Assembly (NCBI RefSeq): GCF_047495875.1
Contig: NC_092497.1
Span: forward strand, 30,994,375 to 31,058,374
Length of the DNA stretch: 64,000 nt
Origin: Pithys albifrons albifrons
Taxonomy: Eukaryota; Chordata; Aves; Passeriformes; Thamnophilidae
Direction: 5' to 3'
Shown: positions 61,740 to 64,000 of the stretch, piece by piece
How positions within the stretch are numbered: the stretch's first letter is position 1
Layout of the letters: each line of letters starts with the position of its first letter
The notes under the pieces: model-generated
Databases searched by the model: none
What the model was told of the DNA's origin: nothing
The model's input: the letters and a program-made list of their open reading frames with translations, nothing else
Made by a program: the position numbers and the translations under genes

Positions 61740-62170
61740 CAGCAGTCCTAACAGCTTTGGCAGCCTCGGAAGCAGCCCCGACAGCAGCACAAGGAAGCAG
61801 CAGAGGCAGAAGCAGCCCTGGCGGCTCGCAGCCCTGGCTCTAGCAGCCCTGGCTTGGCTTGCAGCCTCTCATGGCTCGCGGCCTCTCATGGCTTACAGCC
61901 TCTCACGGCTCATGGCCTCTCACAGCTCACGGCCTCTCACGGCTCGCGGCCTCTCACGGCTCGTGGCCTCTCACAGCTCACGGCCTCTCACGGCTCGCGG
62001 CCTCTCATGGCTTGCAGCCTCTCACGGCTCACAGCCTCCCACGGCTCGCAGCCTCCCCTGGCTTGCTCGCAGCCCTGGCGGCAGCCCCGCCAGCGACAGC
62101 TCTGGCTCCTGCGGGTCGCTCAGCACTGCGGGCGCTGGTTCCGGGCGCCGCATCTGTAGGGTTCTCTGCA
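61740..62170 (-). repeat. GC-rich island with 17-bp minisatellite
   Basis: The core (61865-62051) holds eleven 17-bp units of the form CCTCTCACGGCTCGCGG on the plus strand, plus a partial twelfth. Flanks are also GC- and CpG-rich. It sits between copies A and B of the internal duplication, where element 1 has its hairpin array. Three overlapping plus-strand frames of 101-147 codons made of repeated Leu-Thr-Ala-Ser-His-Gly-like peptides run through it only because a stop-free 17-bp unit repeats in all frames; they are antisense to the element. Confidence 0.88.
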
Positions 62171-62250
62171 GGGGGTTCGCAGCTCCTCTTTTCCTCGTTC
62201 ACTGGGGTCTCACAATGGCAAGCACGCTTCACAACTGTGGATAACCTTAA

Positions 62251-62485
62251 GAATAGAGTTCATAGTTTAATCCACCCCTTGACTTTATCCACCTACAGGT
62301 GACCTGAGGCACCATGGGCCCATTGAGCCAGGAACACCTCCTCCCCATGCCAGTCCAGGTGAGATGCTCCTCATCAGCTCGGCTCCTGGGCACATCAGCA
62401 TTCACATGATGAGTCCTCAGGGATTCAACTCAAACAGCCGTGTCTTGCCACACATGAACAGCTTACATGCGCCTCTCTTTTCTGC
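62251..62485 (-). repeat. Internal duplication, copy A
   Basis: The copy nearer the leader. It matches the single block of element 1 (TCCTGGCTCAATGGGCCCA on the minus strand) better than copy B does, so copy A is probably the original. Confidence 0.75.
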
Positions 62486-62697
62486 AGTGGCTACAGTCAC
62501 AGCAGGCACCAGTCGAGCTGTTTGAACTCACAAAGACAGTGAAACAGTGAAAACGAGCATTCAACAGTAAGGGAGAGTTGTTTACATTTTCTGTTCTGGA
62601 TGTACCTAAACAAGGCAGTTATCACTCTATGTTTCTACAACAATCCTCCCAGGAAGCTTGCCAAGATTCTGGGACACCCGCCAAGGTCCTCCGTCGC

Positions 62698-62715
62698 TCC
62701 CGGGTTTCGGCACCA
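62698..62715 (-). other. Primer binding site, tRNA-Phe type
   Basis: TGGTGCCGAAACCCGGGA on the minus strand is the exact complement of the last 18 bases of vertebrate tRNA-Phe with its CCA, as I recall that tRNA. It lies six bases after the 5' LTR. The sequence that follows (GCGACGGAGGACC...GTGTCCCAGAA) is homologous to element 1's leader, where a Gly site stands instead. Confidence 0.85.
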
Positions 62716-62721
62716 TTAGAA

Positions 62722-63339
62722 TGTTATAGTTTGAGCTGGCAAAATGCCAGCTGCCTGGTACCCAGTCAAAAAGTCCACTCCCAGAGCAGGAGAGTGAGGG
62801 AAAACAGCAGAAACAAGGCTTTAAACACAGTGAGGTTTTTATATTTATACAAAGAAGAGGAGAGCTTAACACAGAATATGAAATCGCACATAGTGACAGA
62901 AAACAAAAACAGGCTCACCGAGGTCGCCCCAGCTAACAGGTGAAACTCCAAACCAACCAAACCCCCTCCCCAAAGGAAACCTCCCAGCAAGAGGGAAAGA
63001 GGAATTAACAGGAATGTGCTCATGTCCCCGGCTAAACAGACGTGCCGACCGGCAGGAGGGCCTGATATCAGCAGTCAGGGAGCGGGAACCGTCCTGGTCA
63101 GAAGCATGGACCAAAGAGAGAGAGACTCCTCCCACCTTGCTTGTTATACCCCCCGACACTTCCTGATGATGTCAGATGATATGAAATACCTCTTTGGCTG
63201 CTTAAGTCAGATGATACCTGTCCCCTCTAATCTGTGTCACACCCTTTGAGGCCTGCTAAAAACTGAGGCCTAAATGGGGACCTATGCTGACTAAAGCCAA
63301 AACTACTACAACGTAGTTCACCTAGGTGAACCCATGACA
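62722..63339 (-). repeat. 5' LTR of element 2 (Phe type)
   Basis: On the minus strand it starts TGTCATGGGTTCACCTAGG and ends CTCAAACTATAACA, 618 bp. It shares AGTTTTGGCTTTAG, AAAGAGGTATTTCATATC, TGACATCATCA, CTTGCTGGGAGGTTT and GGCATTTTGCCAGCTCAAAC-like sequence with the solo LTRs at 31952 and 46570. A TATA-like GGTATAACAA lies at 63141-63150. The U5 hairpin (62734-62752) is a perfect eight-pair stem. Only the first 25 or so bases and the last few resemble the 3' LTR closely. Confidence 0.87.
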
Positions 63340-63344
63340 GTCAG
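63340..63344. other. Target-site duplication, right copy, element 2
   Basis: GTCAG directly after the outer LTR end, matching 60571-60575. Confidence 0.8.
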
Positions 63345-64000
63345 ATAGCAATCCTCTGTAAGTGTATATTACACAGTTATCATAATTTATAATAACAAAT
63401 GTTGACACCTTTATTATCTGTAGCATAGGTATATGAAACATAGTCTCATACACATTCTACATATGCAGTATATTTAGCATGTATGCATAGCTGGCATAGA
63501 TGTTAAAATATACCTTTGGTATATATTTTATAGCACAACACCCTTGTCAAATGAAAACATCAGTATTCTAAAAGAGGACTCCAAGGTCTGATCCTACAAA
63601 CACAAAAACCCATGAATATCTCAGACTTTAAGTATATGGCTTGTCAGGGTAAATCCTGGAAGCATTGATGCCATACCCTTTATACTTATTCTAACATTTA
63701 AAACAGCTAAAAAATCAGAATTATGAGACAGGTAAAAGGAAGCTAAAATATTATTTTATTTTTATAGGCTTTTGTTTTTACAGGCTCAGACAATCAAATC
63801 AACAAACATCACTTCGTATTTGGGGAACACTTACTCTTTGAAGTTGCTTGTAATTAAGAATGAGGAAATTGAAACATGTGCCCCAATTTTAATTTCATTT
63901 GAACTTTTGAAAAAGAAATTTTGCTATCCTTTTTCCACTGCAATTTCAGTTGTGGCATGTTGTTTACATGGTATCCAATGAACTTTAGCAGACATGTCAA
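63345..64000 (-). other. FAM172A: FAM172A intron continuing beyond the window
   Basis: AT-rich sequence with no exon, transposon or RNA gene recognised. Confidence 0.5.

Larger units (their letters stand above)
60576..63339 (-). mobile_element. Element 2: hybrid non-autonomous two-LTR element
   Basis: On the minus strand: 5' LTR (63339-62722), six-base spacer, tRNA-Phe primer site, internal domain of about 1.5 kb, polypurine tract, 3' LTR (61202-60576). Total 2764 bp, flanked by GTCAG on both sides. The internal domain is homologous to element 1 and has no recognisable gag, pol or env. The two LTRs are strongly different: the 5' one belongs with the solo LTRs at 31952 and 46570, the 3' one with the LTRs of element 1. 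The insertion sits in a FAM172A intron in the gene's own orientation, so its promoters, polyadenylation signals or splice sites could act on the transcript. Confidence 0.85.

Noticed and set aside
61854..62302. Three overlapping repetitive plus-strand ORFs up to 147 codons
   Set aside because: They are read through a stop-free 17-bp minisatellite on the antisense strand of the element.
1..64000. CRISPR arrays, bacterial operons, tRNA or rRNA genes
   Set aside because: Nothing of the kind is present; the sequence is a vertebrate intron-like region.

Overview
This window looks like bird DNA: an AT-rich, gene-poor stretch carrying several CR1 LINE 3' ends (the typical avian LINE) and LTRs of endogenous retroviruses. 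The only host gene I can support is FAM172A (also called ARB2A) on the minus strand. Two consecutive coding exons are visible, at 57244-57360 and 54036-54120. They join in frame, have good splice sites, and encode the family's C-terminal region. In chicken the homologous region (human 5q15) lies on chromosome Z, so a Z-linked intron is likely. The species cannot be named; a songbird is plausible from the retroviral load but not proven.

Layout. 630-3352 is a complete two-LTR retroelement on the plus strand (element 1). 3353-20927 is intron-like DNA with one CR1 (8808-9460). A probable LTR sits at 20928-21606. A solo LTR with perfect 5-bp target duplications is at 31952-32555, and another LTR-like sequence is at 33932-34562. 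CR1 pieces lie at 37535, 45358, 49200 and 50625. A solo LTR on the minus strand is at 46570-47161. The two FAM172A exons follow, then a second complete two-LTR element on the minus strand at 60576-63339 (element 2), inside the FAM172A intron and in the same orientation as the gene. The rest is non-coding DNA with microsatellites, a G-quadruplex-prone tract and small local duplications. The short ORFs scattered through it show no family resemblance.

The most interesting content is the retroelement family. Elements 1 and 2 are both about 2.7 kb. They share a homologous internal domain of only about 1.4-1.5 kb with no recognisable gag, pol or env, so they look like non-autonomous passengers mobilised by enzymes supplied in trans. 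They carry different tRNA primer sites (Gly in element 1, Phe in element 2) directly next to homologous leader sequence. Element 2 has two very different LTRs yet is flanked by an exact 5-bp duplication, and its foreign-looking part is the 5' LTR plus primer site. The internal domains carry unrelated expanded repeats at the same place: an array of CCCC-loop-GGGG hairpins in element 1, a 17-bp GC-rich minisatellite in element 2. Two further candidate RNA structures are a duplex bracketing the polypurine tract and a hairpin near the end of U5 with a covarying base pair.

Limits: all alignments were done by eye, repeat family names are generic, and boundaries of CR1 fragments are approximate.
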